A stretch of DNA of 64,000 nt from Oceanospirillum linum (GCF_001995095.2 NZ_MTSD02000001.1:62001-126000); one strand, 5' to 3'; shown: positions 1 to 8,697, counted from the stretch's first letter. A program made the numbers and translations. Notes: a model not told the origin generated them from the letters alone.

Positions 1-212
1 GGCGAAAAACTTACCTGGTAAATATGGCCACGGGCAATCAGCGGACAGACTACGTCTCCGTTAGCAATACCTGTATCGGTGTTGTACTGCTGCTGATCGG
101 CTTTGGCAGTGCACTGAGTGGCTTCAGCGCATTAAACCTGATTTTCGCGTTATCTGTTTTAGGCGTACTGGGTGCCGTAATGGCCTATGTACTGCCTGAA
201 GTTGAGCGCTAA
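1..212 (+). CDS. C-terminal fragment of an MFS-type transporter (cut by window start)
   Basis: The reading frame is open from the first base of the window, so the ATG at 24 is probably internal and this is the last ~70 residues of a larger protein. The fragment has a polar stretch with a Y-x-x-x-S-N-T motif, as in the loop before helix 11 of major facilitator carriers, followed by two hydrophobic helices and a short charged tail. An MFS efflux or uptake carrier is the best guess. The substrate cannot be read from this piece. Confidence 0.6.
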   Translation, partial: RKTYLVNMATGNQRTDYVSVSNTCIGVVLLLIGFGSALSGFSALNLIFALSVLGVLGAVMAYVLPEVER

Positions 213-279
213 AACCAAAACGCCAAAGCAGCATAAGCTATGGCGTTGAGCGGCGTTAAGGACAGTGGCGCAAAAGCGA

Positions 280-714
280 TCAATCGCAATCTTTACGAAA
301 TGCTTTGTGGCCATCTTTGCTGTGCTGCTTGATTTGAGCCAGTGCAGGTTTGATAACGCTGGCATCACCTCCGGCCTCCTGCAGCTGCTGCAGCAGTTCA
401 AGTAGTTCATCCATACCTTCCTGATAACGCTGAATATCAACAGATGCCACTGACTGGCCCTCATACTTCATCGGAATCAGTTTTTTCGCCTGTTTTGAAT
501 CGTTCAGCAAACCATTCAGATGCTGCTGCATCGCCGCCTGATCTGACTGTTTGAAACTGCTGACATAGTCCTTCAGTTCCTGTTTCATTGACTTCATCAG
601 ATCCCCCAGCTCACTGTCTTCGCAGTGAGCCGCATGGGCAAAAGTTTCAGTACTGGTTAACAGCATTAGACTGACGCTGGCAGCAAAAATAAGCTTTCGC
701 ATCTCTTTTATCAC
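280..714 (-). CDS. Cytochrome b562-family periplasmic protein
   Basis: The protein is 144 residues with an N-terminal signal peptide (basic start, hydrophobic core, cleavage near Ala-His-Ala). The mature part is rich in charged residues and fits a four-helix bundle. A Met near the mature N terminus (in DLMKSM) and a His near the C terminus (in KDGHKAF) sit where cytochrome b562 places its Met and His haem ligands. A Cys close to the mature N terminus and a Cys two residues from the end could form a disulfide joining both termini, which E. coli b562 lacks. The start is GTG at 714 behind AGGAG; an ATG at 702 is the alternative. The role is probably periplasmic electron transfer, but this is family-based and haem binding is not proven. 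It stands alone on its strand. Confidence 0.7.
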   Translation of the reverse strand: MIKEMRKLIFAASVSLMLLTSTETFAHAAHCEDSELGDLMKSMKQELKDYVSSFKQSDQAAMQQHLNGLLNDSKQAKKLIPMKYEGQSVASVDIQRYQEGMDELLELLQQLQEAGGDASVIKPALAQIKQHSKDGHKAFRKDCD

Positions 715-981
715 ACTAAATCTCCTGGAGATTTTTATATCTATCCAAATATTTCACTAAAAATAACGACCCTATCCAAAGAAATCAATCAGAAAAATAA
801 TTCATAATCAAGCTAAATGCTGAAATTGATCTTCGGTGCAACCCGGAAGGAGGGTAGGAAAAATTCGCTTTTATTTTTTTTGCCGCTATCATCGTCTCTC
901 GTATTAAAAAAGCCTGAAATACCCTACCTTTTGTAGGCAAATTATCTACTCGCATTGTAACTACAGAGGGAATGCCTGAAC

Positions 982-2748
982 ATGAAGCGTTCACCAGCAG
1001 AAGTACTGAAAACACCAAAAGTACTAAAGGCATCGGCAGCACCGAACGTTTCAGAAGCGCCACCTCTGTCTGAGGCCGGAAATTCAAGCAGCAGCCAGCC
1101 AACAGTCTGCAGACGTCGTCAACAGCACCTGACGCTTAAACGCCTGATTTTACTGCTGGCACTTTCCTCTGCAACCGTCACATTACTCAATAGTTTCTAT
1201 GCCAGCTATCAGGTACAGAAAGAACAACTGATTCAGCACGAGCTGGACAGTAATTTTGCCTATGCCACTAAGCTTGCCGCCACCACGAATAACTTCCTGC
1301 GTTCAGCCCAACAGCAACTGGCTTATGCTGCTGGCGAGCTGCAATACAGGATGGATGATCATAACTACCTGTTAAGACAAGCTGACCGCCTGCGTCTGCA
1401 GACAGACAGTTTTAACTCTGTGGTGATCACAGGCGCAGATGGCACGGTACTGGCCACCTCCCCGAATACACTGGAAATTATAGGTGAGAAGCTGAGGTCT
1501 GAAGGCGCCATTGAAGCTCTGAAAAAGCAAATTCCTCTGATCAGCGCACCCTATATCTCGGCAACAGGGCGATTACTGGTTGTTATATCTCAGCCACTGT
1601 TTGATCGTCAGGGCAGATATATTGGCTATATCGGGGGCTCACTCTATCTGAAAGAGCGTAGTATTCTTAACGATATGCTCGGCACTCACTATTATGAAGA
1701 TGGCTCTTACCTCTATGTGGTGGATAAAAATCAGCGCCTGCTCTATCACCCCAATAAAAGCCGTATTGGAGACGTTGTTACAGGCAACCGGGTCATCAGA
1801 CAGGTTATGAGCGGTAACGGTGGGTCGTTAAGTGTTATTAACAGCGAGGGAATAGAGATGCTGGCAGGGTTTGCGCCGGTTACGATCTCCCATTGGGGTA
1901 TCATTGCTCAACGCCCTCTGAAAGCAACGTTAGCCTCTCTGAACGACGTAGTCGCTCAGGTGCTTTACCGGTCACTGCCCATCACTATCATCACCTTTTT
2001 TACAATTTGGCTACTGGCAAGAATGATTGCCCGGCCACTGAAACAGTTAGCCGATACTGCCCGCACTATGGATCAACCACAGACCCATGAGCGACTGCAC
2101 CGAATTCGCTCCTGGTACTTTGAAAGCGGGGAACTTAAACATGCTATGGAGAAAGGCTTTAGCCTGCTGCAGCAACAGATAGGCCAGCTGCGACATGCCG
2201 CTTCAACAGACCCTCTGACGGGTGTTTATAATCGGCGCAGCCTGGATATTTTTCTGTCCCAACTGCAAGCGGATCATACCGAATTCACTATTCTGGCTCT
2301 GGATATTGATCACTTCAAACAGGTCAATGACCACTTTGGCCATGAAGCGGGTGACAAAGCCCTGACCAGTCTGACACAGAAGATGTCTGAACTATCCAGG
2401 GATGGCGATATTATCGCCCGCACCGGAGGGGAAGAGTTTGTGCTTGTATTACCATCGACCACGCAGAAACAAGCCCTAACGATTGCAGAACGCCTGAGAA
2501 TCAGTGTAGCCCAGATGCAAATTAATATTGTTGGTTCAATCAAAGTTTCGGTGGGTATTGCCAGTTCCCGTAAGAATACCTATACCCCGAAACAGGTATT
2601 GAAGCAGGCAGATCAGGCCCTCTATCAGGCAAAACACCGGGGGCGTAATCGCTGCGTAGTTTACAGGGAGCCCTCCTACGAAAAGTCCTGCACCACTGAG
2701 GAAAGCCGTACCTCACAGGCTGAGCACAACACCACAGAAGAAGCCTGA
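982..2748 (+). CDS. Membrane-bound diguanylate cyclase with periplasmic Cache-type sensor
   Basis: This 588-residue protein makes cyclic di-GMP from two GTP. It has a ~50-residue polar N-terminal tail, a first membrane helix near residues 53-72, a ~250-residue periplasmic region resembling a double Cache sensor, and a second membrane helix near 330-350. A HAMP-like linker leads into a C-terminal GGDEF domain. The catalytic motif is GGEEF at residues 482-486, so the enzyme should be active. An RDGD inhibitory site at 473-476, five residues before it, implies product feedback. The long basic N-terminal tail before the first helix is unusual. The ATG at 982 follows GAGGGAA. The ligand of the sensor is unknown. 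It converges with the DUF3833 gene 16 bases away. Confidence 0.9.
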   Translation: MKRSPAEVLKTPKVLKASAAPNVSEAPPLSEAGNSSSSQPTVCRRRQQHLTLKRLILLLALSSATVTLLNSFYASYQVQKEQLIQHELDSNFAYATKLAATTNNFLRSAQQQLAYAAGELQYRMDDHNYLLRQADRLRLQTDSFNSVVITGADGTVLATSPNTLEIIGEKLRSEGAIEALKKQIPLISAPYISATGRLLVVISQPLFDRQGRYIGYIGGSLYLKERSILNDMLGTHYYEDGSYLYVVDKNQRLLYHPNKSRIGDVVTGNRVIRQVMSGNGGSLSVINSEGIEMLAGFAPVTISHWGIIAQRPLKATLASLNDVVAQVLYRSLPITIITFFTIWLLARMIARPLKQLADTARTMDQPQTHERLHRIRSWYFESGELKHAMEKGFSLLQQQIGQLRHAASTDPLTGVYNRRSLDIFLSQLQADHTEFTILALDIDHFKQVNDHFGHEAGDKALTSLTQKMSELSRDGDIIARTGGEEFVLVLPSTTQKQALTIAERLRISVAQMQINIVGSIKVSVGIASSRKNTYTPKQVLKQADQALYQAKHRGRNRCVVYREPSYEKSCTTEESRTSQAEHNTTEEA

Positions 2749-2764
2749 CAAACGATGGTTAGCG

Positions 2765-3331
2765 TCACTTTGACGCTGGGGCCAGGGAAAAGGGAATTTC
2801 CTGTAACATCCGCTCCCGGGTGAAAAACAAGGTAACGGTACCCAGCTCAAAACCCCATTTTTTGATAACGGCCCGATTAATAATCACATCCCCGGGCTGC
2901 CAAAACATCCAGTCATCAAATTTAACCCGCCATATATTGTCACCGACAGGTAAGTCCATCGTATAAACCCAATTAAGAGCATTGCCGCGAACCTGCCCCC
3001 TGGCCTCACCGACAATATCACCAAAGACACCGGTATAATGACCATCCTCCCACTTAGTAATCACCCAGGTACGCTTGTCCTCCTCACCATCGTCATAAAG
3101 AAAGTACTCCTCCAGTGTCAGCGTTTCACCGTCCCAACGGCCATCGATCTCAACCTGAAACTGTCGGCGAACTGAACCAAACCTATCCTCAAAAACACCC
3201 CAGGCATATGTTTTACCCTTAAAATAATCCTCCAGCACCAACCGGGGGGCTTTATCTGAAAAGTCTTCAATCTTCATAGAGTTACACCCCGCCAGCACAA
3301 ACAATGACCATAACAATAGGATATATCGCAT
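2765..3331 (-). CDS. DUF3833 family lipoprotein
   Basis: The protein has 188 residues and begins with a lipoprotein signal peptide whose lipobox is LAGC, so it should be lipid-anchored in the cell envelope. The mature part is beta-rich, with many Trp, Tyr and Asp, and matches the DUF3833 family (phrases such as LEDYFKG and FDDWMFW are typical). No enzymatic motif is visible and the family function is not known. It is transcribed towards the diguanylate cyclase and stands alone. Confidence 0.8.
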   Translation of the reverse strand: MRYILLLWSLFVLAGCNSMKIEDFSDKAPRLVLEDYFKGKTYAWGVFEDRFGSVRRQFQVEIDGRWDGETLTLEEYFLYDDGEEDKRTWVITKWEDGHYTGVFGDIVGEARGQVRGNALNWVYTMDLPVGDNIWRVKFDDWMFWQPGDVIINRAVIKKWGFELGTVTLFFTRERMLQEIPFSLAPASK

Positions 3332-3516
3332 ATCCTTTTCTCTCCTTTCCCGGAATTAAGACCTATTGTCCGACTTATACGCTGGAAAGCCCGGGGCAGA
3401 TCGTTTTAGTGCTCAGATCACCTGCGACATTATGCTACGACTGAAAACCTCCCGTTTAAGCATGCAACAAGGCATAATGTTTTGATATTCAACGTATTAT
3501 TTTCAAATTTCACCCA

Positions 3517-4857
3517 GTGGGTATTTGCATGCACCAGCCATTGCCACTATCAACACCCGGACGTAACCTGATTCGCCTGACACTGATCCGGGGTATCGCG
3601 TGGACCGGTTTTCTGATATCAGTCATTATCGGCACTGAAGTACTTAAAATTCACCTGCTGGCCATTCCTCTGATCATGATCATTATCGTCATGGCCGCCA
3701 TGAATATGCTGACCTGGTGGCGACTGGGTCTGCCCTACAGAGTGACGGACTCAGAATACCTGTTTCACCTACTGGCAGATGTTATTGGCCTGAGCCTTTT
3801 CTTCTATTATTCCGGTGGTGCCAATAACCCCTTTATCTCCTATTTTCTGGTCCCTCTCACCATCAGCGCAGCAACTCTGCCCTGGATTTTCACCTGGATT
3901 ATCGCTGCAGCAGTACTCAGTTCTTACACCTTTCTGATGCAGTTCTATATCGCGGTTCCGGAGCTCAGTCACACTGGAGCCGGAATCAATCTCCATCTGC
4001 TGGGTATGTGGCTGAACTTTCTGCTGTCCACCGGGTTGATCACAACCTTTGTCTTTAAAATGGCACACACGCTCCGGCACAGAGAAAAAATGCTGGGTGA
4101 GGTTCGTGAGCAGGTGCTTCGGGACGAGCAGATTCTGGCGGTTGCTACTCAGGCAGCAGGAACCGCACACGAGCTGGGCACACCACTTTCCACACTAGCG
4201 GTCATGCTGAAAGATCTGAGCCGTGATTATCCGGATGATAAGCTACTGCAGGAGGATCTGGTACTAATGCGCCAGCAGGTTGACCGCTGTAAAGATAAGC
4301 TTCAGCTACTGACTCAACAGGCAGAGATTAATCGTGTCAGCCAAACACCTGTCTGTGATTTTATCGCCCCTATTATTGAAGACTGGCAAGTTCTGAGGCC
4401 AGAGGTAAAATTCAGTCTGGACTGCCAGAAAGAGCAGGTCATGCCTCTTTTGGAAAGAGATAAAACGCTGGAGCAAGCCCTGCTGAACCTGTTAAATAAT
4501 GCGGCGGATGTCAGCCCGCAACGTGTGGATATTAGCGTAAGCTGGGATAATGTAGAATGTGTTATCCGCATCAGGGATTACGGCCCGGGAATTGACCCCG
4601 ATGTAGCAAACCGGCTCGGCGAGGCCTTTATTTCGACCAAAGAAGAAGGAATGGGTATCGGTCTTTTTCTGACCCATGCCACCATTAATCGCTTTCAGGG
4701 CACAGTACGCCTGTATAGCCTGAAAAATAGCTCATCGAATGACCATCAAACAAAAGGCGGCACTCTCACCGAGGTCACATTACCGGTGATTCAGCCGAAT
4801 GCCGTCAGTGATCAAACAAGAGGACTCAACAATGAGCCCGCAAAACAATCTGAATAA
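3517..4857 (+). CDS. regB: Redox-sensing histidine kinase RegB/PrrB
   Basis: The protein is a 446-residue sensor kinase with six predicted N-terminal membrane helices and a cytoplasmic kinase core. The RegB quinone-site motif GGANNPF lies between helices. The H-box reads AHELGTPL with the phospho-acceptor His near residue 218. A Cys in a DRCKDKL context downstream matches the redox-active cysteine of RegB (Cys265 in Rhodobacter). HATPase motifs (LLNLLNNAAD, DYGPGI, GMGIGLFL) are intact. In this family quinone oxidation state controls kinase activity and tunes respiration-related genes to oxygen. The GTG at 3517 lacks a clear ribosome binding site, and ATG 3529 is as likely. The response regulator gene overlaps its 3' end. 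Confidence 0.9.
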   Translation: MGICMHQPLPLSTPGRNLIRLTLIRGIAWTGFLISVIIGTEVLKIHLLAIPLIMIIIVMAAMNMLTWWRLGLPYRVTDSEYLFHLLADVIGLSLFFYYSGGANNPFISYFLVPLTISAATLPWIFTWIIAAAVLSSYTFLMQFYIAVPELSHTGAGINLHLLGMWLNFLLSTGLITTFVFKMAHTLRHREKMLGEVREQVLRDEQILAVATQAAGTAHELGTPLSTLAVMLKDLSRDYPDDKLLQEDLVLMRQQVDRCKDKLQLLTQQAEINRVSQTPVCDFIAPIIEDWQVLRPEVKFSLDCQKEQVMPLLERDKTLEQALLNLLNNAADVSPQRVDISVSWDNVECVIRIRDYGPGIDPDVANRLGEAFISTKEEGMGIGLFLTHATINRFQGTVRLYSLKNSSSNDHQTKGGTLTEVTLPVIQPNAVSDQTRGLNNEPAKQSE

Positions 4858-5413
4858 CGCTGGCCTTAAAGAACCGGAACTGCGCAACAATACATTTCTC
4901 ATTGTAGATGACGATCCGGTGTTTTCTCAGGTCATGTCACGATCCCTGACCCGCAGGGGATACAACACAATTGTGGCTGAGTCAGCAGAAGAAGCTCTCC
5001 CCTTGATCGAACAGCATCAGCCCAGCCTGGCATCACTTGATCTTAAAATGGAAGGTGACACCGGCCTTAACCTGCTGCCTCGCCTGCTAAAACTGGTGCC
5101 GGACTGTAAGGTCGTTATTCTGACGGGCTATTCCAGCATTGCCACCGCAGTCGAAGCGATCAAACTCGGCGCGGTTAACTATCTGCCTAAGCCCGCCGAT
5201 ACAGATGAAATTCTTGCCGCACTGAAGCAAACCGGTGCCAACCCAAGTCAGGAAATTGCGGATAAACCCATGAGTGTTAACCGCCTGACGTGGGAGCATA
5301 TTCAAAAGGTACTGACAGAAAATGACGGTAATATTTCCGCCACAGCTCGCCAGCTGGGCATGCACCGCCGCACTTTGCAGCGTAAGTTACAGAAACGCCC
5401 TGTCCGTGAGTAA
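4832..5413 (+). CDS. regA: Redox response regulator RegA/PrrA
   Basis: The 193-residue partner of RegB has an N-terminal receiver domain (VDDDP acidic pocket, phospho-acceptor Asp near residue 70 in SLDLKME, conserved Thr in ILTGYSS and Lys in LPKPAD). A short C-terminal Fis-like DNA-binding helix-turn-helix ends in ARQLGMHRRTLQRKL, which is nearly diagnostic for RegA. The ATG at 4832 is chosen because AGAGGA precedes it. A longer in-frame start at 4799 lies inside regB and is less likely. The 26-base overlap with regB indicates translational coupling. A terminator hairpin follows at 5442-5474. Confidence 0.92.
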   Translation: MSPQNNLNNAGLKEPELRNNTFLIVDDDPVFSQVMSRSLTRRGYNTIVAESAEEALPLIEQHQPSLASLDLKMEGDTGLNLLPRLLKLVPDCKVVILTGYSSIATAVEAIKLGAVNYLPKPADTDEILAALKQTGANPSQEIADKPMSVNRLTWEHIQKVLTENDGNISATARQLGMHRRTLQRKLQKRPVRE

Positions 5414-5441
5414 TCACTTCAGCAGAAGACAGAGTGCAAAA

Positions 5442-5474
5442 ATCCGGTTGAGCATTTTAAGTGCTCAACCGGAT
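5442..5474 (-). terminator. Terminator between regA and the TMEM165-family gene
   Basis: A perfect 13-bp stem (ATCCGGTTGAGCA and its complement) encloses a 7-base loop. On the minus strand it is followed by TTTT, so it mainly terminates the gene at 5500-6078. It may also stop regB-regA reading from the other side. Confidence 0.85.
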
Positions 5475-5499
5475 CTCTGATCAATAAACGCCATATAAA

Positions 5500-6078
5500 C
5501 TAATGGCTCATAATCGCCTGGTCAGATAAAAGAACCCAGATACCGAGCAAAACAAAAACGCCACTGGCACCGATACGAATCCATTTCAACGGCAGCCGAT
5601 CCACCGCCAGATGACCAATAGCGACCACAGGTACATTAGCCAGCATCATCCCCACTGTTGTTCCCATTACCACCCAGAACAACGCATCAAACTGGGCCCC
5701 AAGAATAATAGTAGCAACCTGGGTCTTATCACCTATTTCTGCGATAAAAAACAGAACAACGGTTGCCAGAAAAGCACCATACTTCTCATAAGGGTTCTTC
5801 GTATCATCATCCAGCTTATCAGGAATCAGAATCCAGAGGCCAACCGCAATAAAAGAACCACCCACCAACCCGTTCAACCAGTCACCTTGTAACCAATCGG
5901 CTGCAACAGCACCCAACCAGCCCGCAATGGCATGGTTTGCCAGTGTAGCCACCAGAATACCCCAGATAATTGGCCAGGGTTTACGAAAACGGGATATCAG
6001 CAGAAATGCCAGTAACTGAGTCTTGTCACCTATTTCAGCAAGAGCGACAGAGAAGGTTGAAAAAAAGAAGGCTTCCAT
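5500..6078 (-). CDS. TMEM165/GDT1 family membrane protein, probable Mn2+ exporter
   Basis: The protein has 192 residues, six predicted membrane helices, and two copies of the family signature E-x-G-D-K-T (AEIGDKTQLL near the N terminus, AEIGDKTQVA in the second half). It therefore has the duplicated architecture of UPF0016/GDT1 cation transporters. Bacterial members such as MneA export manganese. The ATG at 6078 (MEAFFFST) is preferred over an in-frame start at 6126, since the added residues are not membrane-like or conserved. A candidate manganese riboswitch lies directly upstream, which supports Mn2+ as substrate independently of the protein family. Confidence 0.88.
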   Translation of the reverse strand: MEAFFFSTFSVALAEIGDKTQLLAFLLISRFRKPWPIIWGILVATLANHAIAGWLGAVAADWLQGDWLNGLVGGSFIAVGLWILIPDKLDDDTKNPYEKYGAFLATVVLFFIAEIGDKTQVATIILGAQFDALFWVVMGTTVGMMLANVPVVAIGHLAVDRLPLKWIRIGASGVFVLLGIWVLLSDQAIMSH

Positions 6079-6149
6079 AAAATTCACTTTAGGGGCCGGC
6101 AGAGAACAAACACTATGACACATCACACTGCTCCGGCCCCGGTTCAGTG

Positions 6150-6312
6150 CGTTGTGTCACAGGTCTCGTCAGGCCGCATTGCAGATCAATACGGCTGTTT
6201 ACACCATGGTCATGAGGACCAACTATGTTGATGTAAACCTCTGTCATATTCGTCTGGGATATTTTCAGAGAGAAAATATCAGACAAGAAGAGCGACTACT
6301 CCCCCGGGACGA
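6150..6312 (-). promoter_or_regulatory. Candidate yybP-ykoY manganese riboswitch
   Basis: Read on the minus strand, the leader holds GGGGGAGTAGTCGC near its 5' end, a hairpin with a 9-bp AT-rich stem, then ACATCAACATAG, a small GGTC/GACC hairpin inside a GTTTACA/TGTAAAC helix, and finally CTGACGAGACCTG. These are the conserved pieces of the yybP-ykoY class in the right order: the GGGGAGUAG box, the CAACAUA loop and the GA-GACC loop that dock to bind Mn2+. It lies 70-230 bases before a gene of the family most often controlled by this class. The call comes from motif reading by eye; a covariance search was not run. Confidence 0.8.
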
Positions 6313-6381
6313 GAAGAATACTAGCAGAACCCGGAATTTAATCCAGCACTATCAATGACAACAAGCTAAAAGAACGACCTG

Positions 6382-7054
6382 CTATTTATCGTCAAAATAG
6401 CGTTTGTAATCAAAACCTTGCACCCAATCTGGTTTAAACACCATAAGAGAGCTGAGCAGCATACCGTTCACCACAGCTTCCGGAGGCAGAATAACCGGCA
6501 GGAAGAGAAAGTACTCACCTGAAATCCGGGCAAAATCATAAGCTGTAGACCCCAGCCAAAGCACGGCCATCAAAGACAGCCCGGAAGCCAGAGCTGTCAG
6601 TGCACTACCGAAAAAACAACCCACAAAAAGAATAACAAAAAAGTTATCCGGCAGACGCTCATCTGCCCAACGGTAAATAAAGTAACTTGCAGCGACAGGA
6701 ACAACCGCTGAGGTCATAATATTAACCCCCCAGTAACTCAACCGGAGCCTTTCCTGTCCAGGTCAGTCCTATCAGGGCCAACACACTGGCCATTAAAGCA
6801 AAGGGCCAACGAAACATCACCGTTAATGTCATCGACATCAGAAAATGCAGGCTGACCAAGGGTGTAATATCCGCCTTAAGCTGCCAGAGCAGTGTCACAA
6901 AAACAGTAGCGCCTAAAAAAAGGTGCTGAAACTGAGTATCTGCCAGCAGTTTTTTCCACTCGGCGTAGCGGACAGCCTGAAAAAGCGCCATGACCGCTGC
7001 AATATTTGCAACCCAGACCCAAAGGCCTTCAATTTCAGTAGAGGAGAAGTTCAT
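6382..7054 (-). pseudogene. CbiM-like energy-coupling factor permease (COG3235), frameshifted
   Basis: Two overlapping frames, 7054-6722 and 6741-6382, give the N- and C-terminal halves of one ~220-residue multi-helix membrane protein of the CbiM-like COG3235 family. The first frame ends in VELLGG-stop. The second would read WGVNIMTSAVVP, and removing one G from the six-G run (complement of C6726-C6731) joins them as ELLGVNIMTS. The rest of both halves looks intact, with about six helices in total. This is either a one-base sequencing error, a recent inactivation, or slippage in the G tract. The family is thought to move metal ions or vitamins; the substrate is unknown. SD GGAAG precedes ATG 7054. 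It follows the outer-membrane gene at 84 bases and may share its transcript. Confidence 0.75.
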
Positions 7055-7138
7055 CTGTTATCTTCCACAAAAAAGTGCAGCGTTACACTAAAGCATCAGG
7101 AATATAGTTTTTTATTCAGCCGACCTGGTTTAACGCGA

Positions 7139-8278
7139 TCAGAACGCTTCACCTACCTGGAAATAGACATTGAAGCCATCTGCTTCCGCATCACCCAGTG
7201 CGTCACTATAGCCAAAATCCAGGCGCAGATTAACCCGCTGCTTCTGGCCCAGAGCATAACGACCACCAACCCCCAGAGCGTACTTCAATTCAGAAGCACG
7301 AACCTGGTCGAAGGATGGGAATACATCGCCAAAGCCACTAAAGACCGCCATACCCCATTTATCTGTCAAAATCCGACGCCACTCAACCTGGCTGGATAAT
7401 GCCAGCTCATCACGATAGCGATCCTGCAGTAACCCCCGAATGCTTTGAGCACCACCTACTGCAGGCATCTGGTCATAGGGAACATGACCACTTGCCGCTT
7501 TAATCTTGCCCTGAATGGCCAATACGGACCGAGAATTAAGAGGGATAAAGCGCCGATGCTCCAAACCAAAAAGATTAAAGTTATAGTCACTACCCCATGA
7601 TGTATCAAAGGTCAGAAATTCTGCCTCGCTAAATACCCCTTTTTGACTGTAAAAGCTGTTATCCCGGGTATCACGCTTTAACTGAAAACCTAAACCAAGC
7701 CGCGTAGACTGCATTTTCTCATTATTACCGGCCAGATAATCCTTAAGCTCTCTTGCGTCAGAAAGATCGGTATACTTGCGGTGTTGAAGGCTCATTGCAG
7801 GGCCAAAATAACTATCTTTTAATATGCGCCAGCCCGCCATAAAGTTAAGGCGGACGAACTCAGCTTCGTAGCTTTCTTCAGAACCCGTGCGACTGAGAGA
7901 ACCGATACCGTGGCTGGTAGAAACACTTTTACCGAAAGCCACGGACGGCTCCAGTAACATAGAACCCTCACTACGATACAAGCTGGAACTCAGCGCCAGC
8001 ATCACCTGTCCTTTTTGCGATAAGTAGCCAAAAGCACTCACTGTATCTTTTTTATTCTCACCCGCCTCCGGGTTTGGTATCGCCCAGATCACAGCAGCAC
8101 CGCCAGCAAACCCTGTATCCGGTGTACTGAACGCAACAGGGATAATAATCCGCTCCGCCTTCACCTGAGTGCTCATTAATACGCATGACAAACCAATCAT
8201 CATGACAAGACAAAAGGTCAAAAGACGGAAAGGCTCTTTTGGAATAATCACAGCAATATCCTTGGGATGGACTGACAT
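7139..8278 (-). CDS. BamA/Omp85-type outer-membrane barrel protein without POTRA domains
   Basis: This 379-residue protein has an N-terminal signal region (hydrophobic stretch near residues 18-40, cut after QVKAE or nearby). The rest consists of alternating amphipathic strands typical of the bacterial surface antigen (Omp85) barrel. A GGAQSIRGL segment near residue 280 matches the conserved (V/I)RG motif of the barrel's sixth loop, and the protein ends in Phe as outer-membrane proteins usually do. There is no room for POTRA repeats, so it is a barrel-only member rather than BamA or TamA. Function is unknown. It lies upstream of the CbiM-like gene on the same strand, so a link to nutrient uptake is possible but unproven. 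Confidence 0.75.
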   Translation of the reverse strand: MSVHPKDIAVIIPKEPFRLLTFCLVMMIGLSCVLMSTQVKAERIIIPVAFSTPDTGFAGGAAVIWAIPNPEAGENKKDTVSAFGYLSQKGQVMLALSSSLYRSEGSMLLEPSVAFGKSVSTSHGIGSLSRTGSEESYEAEFVRLNFMAGWRILKDSYFGPAMSLQHRKYTDLSDARELKDYLAGNNEKMQSTRLGLGFQLKRDTRDNSFYSQKGVFSEAEFLTFDTSWGSDYNFNLFGLEHRRFIPLNSRSVLAIQGKIKAASGHVPYDQMPAVGGAQSIRGLLQDRYRDELALSSQVEWRRILTDKWGMAVFSGFGDVFPSFDQVRASELKYALGVGGRYALGQKQRVNLRLDFGYSDALGDAEADGFNVYFQVGEAF

Positions 8279-8547
8279 TTAAACAGCAACACTCTCATTA
8301 CGAGTGCCGCTATTCTATTGGTGCATAGCAGCGGTTAAAAGATAAAAATTAACAGTCGTCACAGGAGGACTGACTCCGCAGCCCGTCGCTGATGTGATCT
8401 AAATACAAGCAAAGAAACGCCAGAGACAAAAAATAAAAGCAGGAAACAGATAAGTCAGGGAAAAGTGACAAAAGGAGAAGGAAGAACAAAGAACAAAAGC
8501 CGTTACGGCTCCGCAAAAAAACTAAGTCCTAATGACATATTTCGGGC

Positions 8548-8573
8548 AAAAAAAGCCTCCAATCCTTGGAGGC
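8548..8573 (-). terminator. Terminator of the Rsm-like sRNA
   Basis: An 8-bp perfect stem (GCCTCCAA/TTGGAGGC) with a 3-base GGA loop is followed by seven T on the minus strand. It is a textbook intrinsic terminator, and its loop doubles as a potential CsrA site. Confidence 0.88.
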
Positions 8574-8642
8574 TCTCTACATACGATAACAGTCCTTTCC
8601 ATGGACTCGCTTCCATTGCGCTTTTCTACATTTCCCCGAGAG
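8548..8642 (-). ncRNA. Rsm/CsrB-type small RNA that would titrate CsrA/RsmA
   Basis: The ~95-base region reads on the minus strand as a chain of hairpins with GGA in their loops: CGC-AATGGAA-GCG, AGTCC-ATGGAAA-GGACT, and the terminator with loop GGA. Another GGGGAAA lies near the 5' end, and CTCTC/GAGAG can close the whole structure. Six GGA triplets in under 100 bases plus a strong terminator is the pattern of RsmY/RsmZ/CsrB RNAs, which sequester the translational regulator CsrA/RsmA. A -10-like TAGAAT lies at 8653-8648. A GacA-type palindrome at 8698-8715 sits about 55 bases before the inferred start. No convincing protein is encoded here. The exact 5' end is inferred. Confidence 0.75.
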
Positions 8643-8697
8643 ACTTCATTCTAAAGCACCCTCAACGAACACAACAGAAGCGAACTGCCTTTTTGCT

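Noticed and set aside
785-981. Possible cyclic di-GMP riboswitch before the diguanylate cyclase
   Set aside because: The leader lacks the conserved GEMM core and only weak short hairpins are visible.
6152-6358. Open frame of 68 codons
   Set aside because: It lies over the riboswitch leader on the other strand and has no signs of coding.
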